From Delphinapterus leucas (taxonomy: Eukaryota > Chordata > Mammalia > Artiodactyla > Monodontidae): 64,000 bases of DNA. The number at the start of each line of letters is the position of its first letter. Position 1 is the stretch's first letter. The notes under the pieces are model-generated. The model was not told the origin of the DNA, did not search any database, and saw only the letters and a program-made list of their open reading frames with translations. Made by a program: the position numbers and the translations under genes. Location of the stretch: positions 82,058,380 through 82,122,379 of the forward strand of contig NW_022098069.1 of the NCBI RefSeq assembly GCF_002288925.2, given 5' to 3'. This document shows, one piece after another, positions 35,025 to 46,543 of this stretch.

Positions 35025-35897
35025 ATGAGAAGACAGAAAAACACACAGCAGATGAAGGAGCAAGATAAAACTGCACCAGACCTAACAAATGAAGAGGAAA
35101 TAGGCAGTCTACCTGAAAAAGAATTCAGAATAATGATAGTAAAGATGATCCAAAATCTTGGCAATAGAATAGAGAAAATGCAAGAAATATTTAACAAGGA
35201 CCCAGAAGAACTAAAGATGAAACAAGCAATGATGAACAACACAATAAATGAAATTAAAACTACTATAGATGGGATCAATAGCAGAATAACTGAGACAGAA
35301 GAATGGATAAGTGACCTGGAAGATAGAATAGTGGAAATAACTACAGCAGAGCAGAATAAAGAAAAAAGAATGAAAAGAACTGAGAACAGTCTCAGAGACC
35401 TCTGGGACAACATGAAACACACCAACATTCGAATTATAGGGGTTCCAGAAGAAGAAGAGAAAAAGAAAGGGACTGAGAAACTATTTGAAGACATTATAGT
35501 TGAAAACTTCTCTAATATGGGAAAGGAAATAGTTAATCAAGTACAGGAAGCACAGAGAGTCCCATACAGGATAAATCCAAGGAGAAACATGCCAAGACAC
35601 ATATTAATCAAACTGTCAAAAATTAAATACAAAGAAAACATATTAAAAGCAGCAAGGGAAAAACAACAAATAACACACAAGGGAATCCCCATAAGGTTAA
35701 CAGCTGATCTTTCAGCAGAAACTTTGCAAGCCAGAAGGGAGTGGCAGGACATATTTAAAGTGATGAAGGAGAGAAACCTACAACCAAGATTACTCTACCC
35801 AGCAAGGATCTCATTCAGATTTGATGGAGAAATTAAAACCTTTACAGACAAGCAAAAGCTGAGAGAGTTCAGCACCACCATACCACCTTTACAATAA
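35025..35897 (+). CDS. LINE-1 ORF1 protein (RNA-binding nucleic-acid chaperone), open frame
   Basis: 290 codons, uninterrupted. L1 ORF1p forms trimers that coat L1 RNA in a cytoplasmic RNP and act as a nucleic-acid chaperone during target-primed reverse transcription. The order fits the family: a charged N-terminus, a coiled coil at about residues 36-122 (heptads of I/L/M with many E/K), an RRM core starting with NIRIIGVPEEEE at about 134, then the C-terminal domain with RHILIKLSKIKYKENIL (191-207), the REKQQITHKGIPIRLTADLS region (211-230) and PARISFRFDGE (259-269). Human ORF1p is 338 residues, so this is shorter, mainly at the N-terminus. The ATG follows the 5' UTR and is the first in frame with the conserved start. 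A 240-codon antisense frame over it is a shadow. Expression cannot be judged here. Confidence 0.88.
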   Translation: MRRQKNTQQMKEQDKTAPDLTNEEEIGSLPEKEFRIMIVKMIQNLGNRIEKMQEIFNKDPEELKMKQAMMNNTINEIKTTIDGINSRITETEEWISDLEDRIVEITTAEQNKEKRMKRTENSLRDLWDNMKHTNIRIIGVPEEEEKKKGTEKLFEDIIVENFSNMGKEIVNQVQEAQRVPYRINPRRNMPRHILIKLSKIKYKENILKAAREKQQITHKGIPIRLTADLSAETLQARREWQDIFKVMKERNLQPRLLYPARISFRFDGEIKTFTDKQKLREFSTTIPPLQ

Positions 35898-35976
35898 ATG
35901 CTAAAGGAACTTCTCTAGGCAAGAAACACAAGAGAAGGAAAAGACCTACAATAACGAACCCAAAACAATTAAGAAT

Positions 35977-38900
35977 ATGGTAATAGGAACATACATATTG
36001 ATAATTACCTTAAATGGATTAAATGCTCCCACCAAAAGACACAGACTGGCTGAAAGGATACAACAACAAGACCCATATATATGCTGTCTAAAAGAGACCC
36101 ACTTCAGACCTAGGGACACATACAGACTGAAAGTGAGGGGATGGAAAAAGATATTCCATGCAAATGGAAATCAAAAGAAAGCTGGAATAGCAATTCTCAT
36201 ATCAGACAAAATAGACTTTAAAATAAAGACTATTACAAGAGACAAAGAAGGACACTACATAATGATCAAGGGATTGATCCAAGAAGAAGATATAACAATT
36301 GTAAATATTTATGCACCCAACATAGGAGCACCTCAATACATAAGGCAAATACTAACGGCCATAAAAGGGGAAATCGACAGTAACACATTCATAGTAGGGG
36401 ACTTTAACACCCCACTTTCACCCATGGACAGATCATCCAAAATGAAAATAAATAAGGAAACACAAGTTTTAAATGATACATTAAACAAGATGGACTTAAT
36501 TGATATTTACAGGACATTCCAGCCAAAAACAACAGAATACACGTTTTTCTCAAGTGCTCATGGAACATTCTCCAGGATAGATCATATCTTGGGTCACAAA
36601 TCAAGCCTTGGTAAATTTAAGAAAATTGAAATTGTATCAAGTATCTTTTCCGACCACAACGCTATGAGACTAGATATCAGTTACAGAGAAAGATCTGTAA
36701 AAAATACAAACACATGGAGGCTAAACAATACACTACTTAATAACTAAGTGATCACTGAAGAAATCAAAAAGGAAATCAAAAAATACCTAGAAACAAATGA
36801 CAGTGGAGACATGACGACCCAAAACCTATGGGATGCAGCAAAAGCAGTTCTAAAAGGGAAGTTTATAGCAATACAATCCTACCTTAAGAAACAGGAAAGA
36901 TCTCGAATAAACAACCTAAACTTGCACCTAAAGCAATTAGAGAAAGAAGAACAAAAAAACCCCAAAGCTAGCAGAAGGAAAGAAATCATAAAGATCAGAT
37001 CAGAAATAAATGAAAAAGAAATGAAGGAAACAATAGCAAAGATCAATCAAACTAAAAGCTTGTTCTTTGAGAAGATAAACAAAATTGATAAACCATTCGC
37101 CAGACTCATCAAGAAAAAAGGGAGAAGACTCAAATCAATAGAATTAGAAATGAAAAAGGAGAAGTAACAACTGACGCTGCAGAAATACAAAAGATCATGA
37201 GAGATTACTACAAGCAACCCTATGCCAATAAAATGGACAACCTGGAAGAAATGGACAAATTCCTAAAAATGCACAACCTGCCAAGAATGAATCAGGAAGA
37301 AATAGAAAATATGAACAGACCAATCACAAGCACTGAAATTGAAACTGTGATTAAAAATCTTCCAACAAACGAAAGCCCAGGACCAGACGGCTTCACAGGC
37401 GAATTCTATCAAACGTTTAGAGAAGAGCTAACACCGATCCTTCTCAAATTCTTCGAAAATATAGCAGAGGGAGGAATACTCCCAAACTCATTCTACAGGG
37501 CCACCATCACCCTGATACCAAAACCAGAGAAGGATGTCACAAAGAAAGAAAACTACAGGCCAATATCACTGATGAACAAGATGCAAAAATCCTCAACAAA
37601 ATCCTAGCAAACAGAATCCAACAGCACATTAAAGGGATCATACACCATGATCAAGTGGGGTTTATTACAGGGATGCAAGGATTCTTCAATATACACAAAT
37701 CAATCAACGTGATACACCATATTAACAAATGGAAGGAGAAAAACCATATGATCATCTCAATAGATGCAGAGAAGGCTTTTGACAAAATTCAACACCCATT
37801 TATGATAAAAACCCTGCAGAAAGTAGGCATAGAGGGAACTTTCCTCAACCTAATAGAGGCCATATATGACAAACCCACAGCCAACTTTGTCTTCAATGGT
37901 GAAAAACTGAAAGCATTTCCACTAAGATCAGGAACAAGACAAGGCTGCCCACTCTCACCACTCTTATTCAACATACTTTTGGAAGTTTTAGCCACAGCAA
38001 TCAGAGAAGAAAAGGACATAAAAGGAATCCAAATCAGAAACGAAGAAGTAAAGCTGTCACTGTTTGCAGACGACATGATACTATACATAGAGAATCCTAA
38101 AGATGCTACCAGAAAACTACTAGAGCTAATCAATGAATTTGGTAAAGTAGCAGGATACAAAATTAAGGCACAGAAATCTCTGGCATTCCTATACAGTAAT
38201 GATGAAAAATCTGAAAGTGAGATCAAGAAAACAGTCCCTTTTACCATCTCAACAAAAAGAGTAAAATATCTAGGAATAAACCTACCTAAGGAGACAAAAG
38301 ACCTGTGTGCAGAAAATTATAAGACACTGATGAAAGAAATTAAAGATGATACAAATAGATGGAGAGATATACCATGTTCTCGGATTGGAAGAATCAACAT
38401 TGTGAAAATGACTCTACTACCCAAAGCAATCTACAGATTCAAAGCAATTCCTATCAAACTACCACTGGCATTTTTCACAGAACTAGAACAAAAAATTTCA
38501 CAATTTATATGGAAACACAAAAGACCCCAAATAGCCAAACGGAGCTGGAGGAATCAGGCTCCCTGACTTCAGACTTTACTACAAAGCTACAGTAATCAAG
38601 ACAGTATGGTACTGGCACAAAAACAGAAATATACATCAATGGAACAGGATAGAAAGCCCAGAGATAAACCCACGCACACATGGTCACCTTATCTTTGATA
38701 AATGAGGCAGGACTGTACAGTGGAGAAAGGACAGCCTCTTCAATAAGTCGTACTGGGAAAACTGGACAGATACATGTAAAAGTATGAGATTAGAACAGTC
38801 CCTAACACCATACACAAAAATAAGCTCAAAATGGATTAAAGACCTAAATGTAATGCCAGAAACTATCAGACTCTTAGAGGAAAACATAGGCAGAACACTC

Positions 38901-39766
38901 TATGGCATAAATCGCAGCAAGATCCTTTCTGACCCACCTCCTAGAGAAATGGAAATAAAAGCAAAATAAACAAATGGGACCTAATGAAACTACAAAGCTT
39001 TTGCACAGCAAAGGAAACCATAAACAAGACCAAAAGACAACCCTCAGAATGGGAGAAAATATTTGCAAATGAAGCAACTGACAAAGGATTAATCTCCAAA
39101 ATTTATAAGCAGCTCATGCAGCTCAATAACAAAAAAACAAACAACCCAATCCAAAAATGGGCAGAAGACCTAAATAGACATTTCTCCAAAGAAGATATAC
39201 AGATTGCCAAGACACACATGAAAGAATGCTCAACATCATTAATCATTAGAGAAATGCAAATCAAAACTACAATGAGATATCATCTCACACCGGTCAGAAT
39301 GACCACCATCAAAAAATCTAGAAACAATAAATGCTGGAGAGGGTGTGGAGAAAAGGGAACACTCTTGCACTGCTGGTGGGAATGTGAATTGGTACAGCCA
39401 CTATCGAGAGCAGTATGGAGGTTCCTTCAAAAACTACAAATAGAACTACCATATGACCCAGCAATCCCACTACTGGGCATATACCCTGAGAAAACCATAA
39501 TTCAAAAAGAGTCATATACCAAAATGTTCATTGCAGCTCTATTTACAATAGCCTGGAGATGGAAACAACCTAAGTGTCCATCATCGGATGAATGGATAAA
39601 GAAGATGTAGCACATATATACAATGGAATATTACTCAGCCATAAAAAGAAATGAAATTGAGTTATTTGTAGTGAGGTGGATGGACCTAGAGTATGGCGTA
39701 CAGAGTGAAGTAAGTCAGAAAGAGAAAAACAAATACTGTATGCTAACACATGTATATGGAATCTAA
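35977..39766 (+). pseudogene. LINE-1 ORF2 (endonuclease/reverse transcriptase), inactivated
   Basis: ORF2p nicks target DNA and reverse-transcribes L1 RNA. The N-terminal AP-like endonuclease is readable (35977-36747) with E40 (KETHF), Y112 (NIYAPN), D142/N144 (GDFNT), D202/H203 (IDHI) and D226/H227 (SDHN). Two residues beside the catalytic Asn near residue 13 seem lost (TLNGLN where the family has TLNxNGLN). The reverse transcriptase is readable in pieces, with [12 protein letters not shown] and FADD (codons at 38063-38074), and the Cys-rich end (CWRGCGEKG...HCWWEC, from 39332) is kept. Breaks: TAA at 36745-36747; 1-base loss near 37150-37158; 1-base loss near 37577-37579; about 20 bases lost near 38538; TGA at 38703-38705; 1-base loss near 38963-38967; TAG at 39608-39610 in place of a conserved Trp. 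The original stop is at 39764-39766. No single product can form. Confidence 0.93.
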
Positions 39767-40146
39767 GAAAAAAAATGTCATGAAGAACCTAGGGGTAAGA
39801 CGGGAATAAAGACACAGACCTACTAGAGAATGGACTTGAGGATATGGGGAGGGGGAAGGGTAAGGTGTGACAAAGTGAGAGAGTGGCATGGACATATATA
39901 CACTACCAAACGTAAAATAGTTAGCTAGTGGGAAGCAGCCGCATAGCACAGGGAGATCAGCTCAGTGCTTTGTGACCACCTGGATGGGTGGGATAGGGAG
40001 GGTGGGAAGGAGGGAGACGCAAGAGGGAAGAGATATGGGAACATATGTATAAATATAACTGATTCACTTTGTTATAAAGCAGAAACTAACACACCATTGT
40101 AAAACAATTATACTCCAATGAAGATGTAATAAAAAAAAAAAAAAAA

Positions 40147-40644
40147 GAAAAGGTTCTGATTCTCCCAACCCAGATGTGAATCAGTGCTATGAAGGGCGGG
40201 AGCCATTAACAAGGAGAATGATATATACATATTCCTGTTGTAATGCGAAACGGAAACGGACTAAGTGTAAAGACTTTAAATATGAACACTCGCTCGGAGC
40301 TAAAGGCAATTATTCAGGTGAAAGACGATGGGAATCTGAGCTAAGGTTACATAAGGGATGCAACAAGGGGAAGAAATTCAGGAGATATTTAAGAGGCAAA
40401 ATTAACAGATCCTAGTAATAAAATTGGATATAAGGAGTGGGAAAAAAATTTTTAAAGATGATGTTCAGATTTCTGACTTGGGTAATTCCCTCCAACTGTA
40501 TTAAGGTAGAGACCCCAAAGACATAAGCTGAGACTCTGATAAGGATTGTCAAGTTAGAGCCAGTCCTGAGTGGGCATTCTGCTCTATCATATGAGTATAT
40601 CATATCACCTTGCTGTGGTAGGTACAGTAAAGCCTGCCCCTTCA
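40147..40644. other. No gene seen; ancient repeat-like pair with 31.8 kb
   Basis: 'gaaattcaggagatatttaagaggcaaaattaacag' (about 40372) and 'cttgggtaattccctccaactgta' (about 40478) match the 31.78-31.91 kb region in the same order and orientation. The ancestral element is not named. Confidence 0.45.
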
Positions 40645-41118
40645 CAAGATGTCTGGGTTCTAATCTTGGAACACTGTAGGTTACATGGGAAAGAGGAATT
40701 ACGACTGCACTGGAATTAGGTTGCCAACGACCTGGTTTTTAAATGGCAAGATTATCCTGAGTCATCCAGGGGGGTCCAATGTAAAATGTCCTTAAAGGTG
40801 GAAGAAGAAGGCAGAGGAGGCAGTGCTGAATGATGCCATGTCAGAAAGACTCAACAGCAGCCACTGCTGTTAAGGCGGGTTGGGTGGGGAAGGGCGGGGA
40901 TACGAGCGAAGACATGCCGGCAGCCTTAGGAGCTGGAAAAGAGAAGAAAACCCATTCTCCCCTAGAACCTCCAGAAACAAATGTGCCATTGCTGATGACG
41001 TGATGTTACACCATTGAGACCCATTTCCATCTTCTGACCTTCAGAACTGGAAAACGACAAATGTCTGTTGTTTTAAGCCTGTAGCACTTTGTTACAGCAG
41101 CCGTAAGAAAACGATACC
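40645..41118 (+). repeat. ERVL-MaLR (MLT1-type) LTR, plus strand
   Basis: The 3' part is diagnostic: 'ccattgagacccatttcc', 'gaactggaaaacgacaaatgtctgttgttttaagcc' and 'agcactttgttacagcagccgtaagaaaacgatacc'. The 5' part with 'tgtaggttacatgggaaag' and 'gattatcctgagtcatccagg' is MLT1-like. It is an old solo copy. Confidence 0.75.
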
Positions 41119-42270
41119 CTTACCATCTCTCCTCCTTTAGCAAATCACTGGTCTCTGACCTATGTTCCGAATTCGTTTACCTCTAAGTAATGTTTTAAAC
41201 TTTTCTTGACTCTCTGAAATGTATGAGCTGGCTACTATGTACCTACAGCTGTGTGACCACCTCTGCATTAAGTTAAACTCCCGGGTCTATTCCCTGTGAA
41301 CAGTTGGGCCCACTGAATTATTCAATACAAACATAAAACAAAAGAACACTTTGCCATGCAGTCCTTTTTTTTTTTTTTTAACCCCTGCTTATCTAATCAC
41401 CATTCAACCAAAACATTTCTCAAGTAATCAATAATTTAGTTATAAAACTTCGGCAGCTTTCTGTCACAAGGTATAATATTTATTTTGCTGCTGAATTAAT
41501 GAGCGTTTGGAAAATGCTATGTAAATGTTAGCTCGTAGCCTTTCCTTTTTTATAGTAACTACATAACCTTAAATTTAATTCCATGCAATAGAAAACTCTG
41601 TGAAATATATGTGGTAGTGATGGATGAACATTATTTACCCTTATGACTTTTTCTATAACCTATATATAATATTCAGAACTTGAAATGATGAGGATAATTC
41701 CTCTCAGGTCTAGCTTGGCCCAGTACTCAGGAAGTACAGATGTGAATGATTTTGGCTGGAAGACTTAAAAATGAATAGAAAGCCACTACACTTTTCGCAT
41801 AACTCTAAAGCAAGAGAGGAGGAGAGCAGGAGTCAGGACTCTGTCAAATTTGTGTCTTTGGACGATGAGAATATTATACGTACTTTTATAAGGTCCAAAA
41901 TACGTTTCCCAAAGAGAGATAAAGCAAAGACAATTTTGATTCTGTTTCAAGGTCATAAATAGTCTAACATCAGGTTTACACTGTGAATCACCCCCGCTGG
42001 AAGATGGGTCCCACCTGGAAGCACACATCATATTCACTGTACCACTGCCAAGTGTTCCAAGAGGTCAGCAGAAAAGAGCGGCAGGGCCCCAAAGACAAGG
42101 GCTGCATCGTCTTCTTTAGAGGCTGAGGAGTGATGGGAACGTCATGTTCTTCCACAAAGTGCTGGCCAGACAGGCAAGGGAGCAAAGAATCTGGCCTCTG
42201 GGTTATCCTTAGTTATTACACTACCACCTAAAAGGACAAAAATGCAAAGTGGGTCAAGAAGAAAAAACAT
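41119..42270. other. No gene seen
   Basis: Unique sequence including a T-run at 41367-41380. The part 41430-41545 ('gctgctgaattaatgagcg', 'aaaatgctatgtaaatg') looks like candidate conserved non-coding DNA, not tested. Confidence 0.45.
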
Positions 42271-42492
42271 GGGGCTTCCCAGGTGGCGCAGTGGTTGAGA
42301 GTCCGCCTGCCGATGCAGGGGACGCGGGTTCGTGCCCCGGTCCGGGAAGATCCCACATGCCGCGGAGCGGCTGGTCCCCGTGAGCCACGGCCGCTGAGCC
42401 TGCGCGTCCGGAGCCTGTGCTCCGCAACGGGAGAAGCCAAAACAGTGAGAGGCCCGCGTACCACAAAAAAAAAAAAAGAAGAAGAAGAAGAA
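42271..42492 (+). mobile_element. CHR-type tRNA-derived SINE
   Basis: Plus-strand copy. The tRNA-derived head 'gggcttcccaggtggcgcagtgg' includes the box A region, and box B is 'gggttcgtgccccgg'. The body 'ccgctgagcctgcgcgtccgg' follows, and it ends '...cgcgtaccac' with an A-run and (GAA)n. Flanks 'agaagaaaaaacat' (left) and 'agaagaagaaacacat' (right) suggest a duplication. Low divergence from the copies at 48.2 and 57.6 kb. Confidence 0.93.
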
Positions 42493-44119
42493 ACACATGA
42501 ATTATATAAGTAAAGGAAACTGAAACTTGACTCTGGGCCCACAGCAAGCTAGAGATACACTACTCTAAAATTCCAGAATTTTGCACACTCATCTAAGCCC
42601 TTAAGCCACAGAGACACCAAAAGGCCTCTCTATGAAGATGATACTGGAAGCTATAATTGGATTAAGGTTGAGGTACTGTGGTTATAAACTGCATGTGAAA
42701 TAACAAATATTTTAAACACAAAAATTGTTTGTTGTGTTTCTTAAATTTGAGCCACATGCCATCAATCGCAAAATGCAGGGTAATTGCAGTCTCTGTGGCA
42801 TGTCTGTTTGTACAGCAAAACCTATATTTGAGCATCTCCGGAGAGCTGAGGTGTAATCTACCACAGCTGTGTAATTGAAGAAGCTCTGATGTATGGAACT
42901 ATACACGTTATTTTCAACTAGCAGAACTCAGGGTACTTTTTTTTTCTTTTTCTGAGAATGAAAGTGTAGAGGTCTGGGTTATAGTTGTATTTCTACCACA
43001 TTAAAGGAGCTCACAAATGCTTATGCTGTGATAGAAGCTGGCCTTAAAAGAGTCCATATGTACAACTGCACTTCCACTCGACAATGTGATTTTTAACCAA
43101 CTTTTAAATAACGTAAGCAAAATTCACCTGAACTCATACACACAGTGAATCCTGGGTGGGAATGCTAATTCAAATGTGTGCTTTGCCATAAGTAAATATC
43201 CTGAAATACAGCTTCCTGTTCACATTATCTGCCCCTCCCAAATATGGGCTCCAAAGTTACTTCATGGGCTATTCAAAAGAATATTGTTTCCTGCCTACGT
43301 ATGCGTGATTGTTCCAATCATCCAGACAGACTCCGGTGCAATGCTCAGTACTTGGAACTTTCCATAGCTTATGCTCCCTGGAAGCTTTGTAGCCCCTTTT
43401 CCACTTTATGAACTTGAGAATAGTTGGTTTGTCCCTGGCTTTTCTTGGGTGAATTGACTTTCCACCAAGTGCTATCAAGAGAGTTTAATTTCTGGATCTT
43501 GCCTTAATGAAAAAAAGAGTTGCAGTTCCACGTAGCCGGTTGTGGCCCACATGTAAGTATGCCCTTGACATAACTTTAGCACAACTTTAGACAGTGGATA
43601 TGACCCAGATCCTTCTCTACCCTGAGAGAAACTAGCTAGAGGGAATGCCACAGGATCACCAGGGATTACTAAAGAGCTTTCAGCTTTTTGTAGGTCATTT
43701 AAAAGAACAACATATCGTTTGTAGGACTTGGAACAGGGAGGACTCTCTGTTCTCTATAAATGGACCTTGAACATGTTTAGAGACACTAGCAGGGAATGCA
43801 GCTCCCCACAAAGACCTCTTACAAGGTCGCTATCCAGCAGGGCAGCCTCTCTAAGAACATAGCTTGGAAGGGACTCACGTGAGGAGGTAAGAGAGAAGGG
43901 AGCTGACAATTCAGCCACCCACAACAGCCAACACAAGGGTAACCAAGATGGCAGATGCCACAAGGAGATAGACGGCACTGTGTTCCCTTTTGTCTCCTAC
44001 TATTTTAATTTGACTCCTTATTATTGTACAATAATACCCTAACTTGGCATAAGACATGTCTTAATAACAACACTATTATTAACATGCTAGAATTAGTTCA
44101 TATACAACTAGCCTGTGAG
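42493..44119. other. No gene seen
   Basis: Unique sequence. The block about 42720-42900 has low repeat character and paired motifs 'ccacatgcc...ggcatgtc' (candidate conserved element). Open frames are 74 codons or fewer. Confidence 0.45.
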
Positions 44120-44235
44120 CTTCTTTGCTAGACGGTAAACTCTGTGAAGGAAGAACATATTCATTTGTATATGTACAGAACCCGGCATATTCGGCAGACA
44201 GTGGGTGCTGGAGAAGTGTTTATTAATTTGAGTTT
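44120..44235 (+). repeat. L2 3' end remnant
   Basis: 'ctagacggtaaactctgtgaagg ... acagaacccggcatattcggcagacagtgggtgctg ... tgtttattaatttga' matches the L2 3' end pattern. Confidence 0.5.
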
Positions 44236-45195
44236 TTTTCAGTGCACCTTATGTGTCTAGTGTCTATATTGTCCTCAACATGGCCGTTTCCTAGTCCCTG
44301 GAAACTTTGAATAATGAAGTATAAAACAAATATTTAATACCATACACAACACCCCAAGATCAATTATACTATATCTTGGTTCCTTTGTACCTTTCGTCTT
44401 ACTTATTAAATAGATGTGAGTAAACGCCACCAGGAGAGTCACTTGTTAGGATTTTAGACGTTTTTAAGAATGTGGAAATCCTCACTAGCCTGAGGTAGTT
44501 TACCACAGAAATTCATCAATTTCATCAAAAATGAATTTCTGATCAACATGGGGAAAGTACCAGGGCTATTAAATCCTGCATAGTTATAACTGCGCCCAGG
44601 TCTTCATTTCTTTAGTTCCATTGGCAGATTCAGAAGCAGAGCAAATATGGAAAAGATTCACGAATATGATGCTCAGCGCATGGTTTTCTTGATTTCCTCA
44701 CCCTCTTCTTTCAGACCTGACAAGTCTCGCGAAGACGCTACAACGGAAGTTTGCCCACATGAGTTACCTATCCTTTGCCCAGTTTCTCTCTCTTGGAACC
44801 CAGAGCCGCTTGTGATTTAGATCCCTGTCTTATCCAGCTCTGCAGAGCTGAGAAAGCACGGGGGAGGAAGTCAGTGAAAAGAAGAGGGGTCACCACGCTC
44901 CCAGCTTCACTCAGGCCACAGATTGCCGCGGCTCAATAGTGCAGAGTGAAATGATCGTGATCCGGTGCTTGAAAATCCCCATTAGCAGAACACTTACAGC
45001 GTTAGGAGAAAATGTGCTTTTCTTTAGGGGTGACTGGCTGTAGGGCTGCTCTCTTGTCAGTCAGGCTCTGAAAAACCTCCCCCCGCCCCTCCTTCCCCCA
45101 GGATGTTACACTCAGGGCTGCTCTTCTCTGCCGTGAGGATGACACCTCATATACCCTCATTCAAGGGGCAATCTGGAAAGATGAAAAAAACTGGA
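44236..45195. other. No gene seen
   Basis: Unique sequence, GC-richer from 44700 to 45140. No coding pattern recognised. Confidence 0.45.
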
Positions 45196-45427
45196 CTATT
45201 TTTTTAAATTTATTTTTTTTATTGAAGTATAGTTGACTTACAATGTTGCTAGTTTCAGGTGTACAGTAAAGCGATTCAAATATATATACAAATAGATAGA
45301 TACAGATATATTCTTTTTCAGATTCTTTTCCATTACAGGTTATTACAAGATACAGTTCCCTGTGCTACGCAGTAGGTCCTTGTTGTTTATCTATTTTATA
45401 TATAGTAGTGTGTATCTGTTAACCCCA
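45196..45427 (-). mobile_element. 5'-truncated L1 3' end, minus strand
   Basis: Complement of the cetartiodactyl L1 3' UTR: the plus strand starts with a T-rich tail, then 'ttgaagtatagttgacttacaatgttg', 'caggtgtacagtaaagcgattc' and 'ttgttgtttatctattttatatatagtagtgtg'. Its 5' break lies at about the same consensus point as the copies at 3.2 and 12.8 kb. Confidence 0.85.
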
Positions 45428-45842
45428 GACTTTTTGATCTGAACCTTCACGAAGTATTCAGGTAAGATGCCTGCAGCCCAGGGCAATGAAGCACCCCACA
45501 GCCCAAGTAAAGAATAAGTAGTAGGGCAGGATAGAATATGGTTATTCTTATCCCTGAACTTATTAATTAGAGAATTTGGGTCAGTCGGGCGCTTGATTTG
45601 TTTGCAGATTTCCATGATGTTGGACAACTAATTAGAGCTCATGGGATTACTATAGTCTCTACTTTTAACACACATATATGAAAAGCACAGTCACTCAATG
45701 ACCAAAGAGAAAACTTCTAACAAATCTTTTATACCATGGAGTCCAGAAGAGCCTTTCAGGTCTTGATGGTGAATTTCATGAACACAGCAGGTCAATATCA
45801 ATTAAATTTCGACAGCCCTTCAAACAGTGAAAGCCACTGTGG
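45428..45842. other. No gene seen
   Basis: No repeat recognised. A 78-codon minus-strand open frame at 45391-45627 partly overlaps the L1 end. Confidence 0.45.
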
Positions 45843-46085
45843 GTGAGTGGTTCAGAGCATGGATTTGGAGCCACACTACCAGACTTGAAACCTTGGATCT
45901 TTTCAAGTCAATGGTTATATGACTATGTGAGTTATTTAACATCTCTGTGCCTCAATTTTCCTACCTATAAAATAGGAATGATAATAAGGTACTTACCTCA
46001 CAATAATTAATAAAAGTTATGAACTTGTAAGAGTGTATGAACTTGGAAGTACATAGTAAGTGCTTAATAAGCATTAGTTACAATA
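45843..46085 (+). repeat. MIR SINE
   Basis: A relatively complete MIR: 'gagtggttcagagcatggatttggagcc', 'ggttatatgactatgtgagttatttaacatctctgtgcctcaa', 'ctataaaataggaatgataataa' and 'agtaagtgcttaataagcatta'. Confidence 0.85.
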
Positions 46086-46170
46086 TCTAATATTTTGTGA
46101 GGAGAAAAAATAGTGTCTACGTTCTGTGGTCTTGTTGGAAAATAAGAAAGTACGTTTTAAAATAGCTTTT

Positions 46171-46528
46171 TTATATATAAATTTATTTACTTTATTTATT
46201 TATTTTTGGCTGCATTGGGTCTTCACTACTGCGCACAGGCATTCTCTAGTTGCGGCGAGCGGGGGCTACACTTCGCTGCGGTGCTCGGGCTTCTCATTGC
46301 AGTGGCTTCTCTTATTGCTGAGCACGGGCTCTAGGCACATGGGCTTCAGTAGTTGTGGCACGTGGGCTCAGTAGTTGTGGCTTGTGGGCTCTAGAGCACA
46401 GGCTGAGTAGTTGTGGCACACGGGCTTAGTTGCTTCGCGGCATATGGGATCTTCCCGGACCAGGGTTCAAACCCATGTCCCCTGCATCGGCAGGCGGATT
46501 CTTAACCACTGCGCCACCAGGGAAGTCC
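46171..46528 (-). mobile_element. Older, longer CHR/Bov-tA-like SINE
   Basis: Minus-strand copy of about 358 bp with ATTTATTT-rich plus-strand start, three 'agtagttgtggc' repeats and the head complement 'ccactgcgccaccagggaag'. The target duplication is tttaaaatagctttt (46156-46170) and tttaaaatagttttt (46529-46543), 14 of 15 matching. An extra 'agtagttgtggct...gagcacaggctg' unit makes it longer than the copy at 48.6 kb. Confidence 0.92.
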
Positions 46529-46543
46529 TTTAAAATAGTTTTT

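Larger units (their letters stand above)
32806..40146 (+). mobile_element. Nearly full-length LINE-1 (5' UTR, ORF1, broken ORF2, 3' UTR, poly(A))
   Basis: An about 7.3-kb L1 in plus orientation. The GC-rich 5' region occupies 32806-35024, ORF1 35025-35897, a 79-nt spacer follows, broken ORF2 35977-39766, 3' UTR 39767-40130 and poly(A) 40131-40146. The 9-bp sequence aaggttctg with A-rich lead occurs at 32797-32805 and again at 40150-40158, the likely target-site duplication; insertion hit the A-rich tail of the older L1 just upstream. A 100-N gap (34320-34419) lies in the 5' region, so true length is unknown. ORF1 is open but ORF2 carries several disabling changes, so this copy cannot move on its own. 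Confidence 0.92.

Noticed and set aside
34772..35494. 240-codon antisense open frame over L1 ORF1
   Set aside because: It is the reverse shadow of the AG-rich ORF1 codons (poor in T on plus, so few stops on minus). Its Ser/Leu/Phe-rich peptide has no recognised motif.
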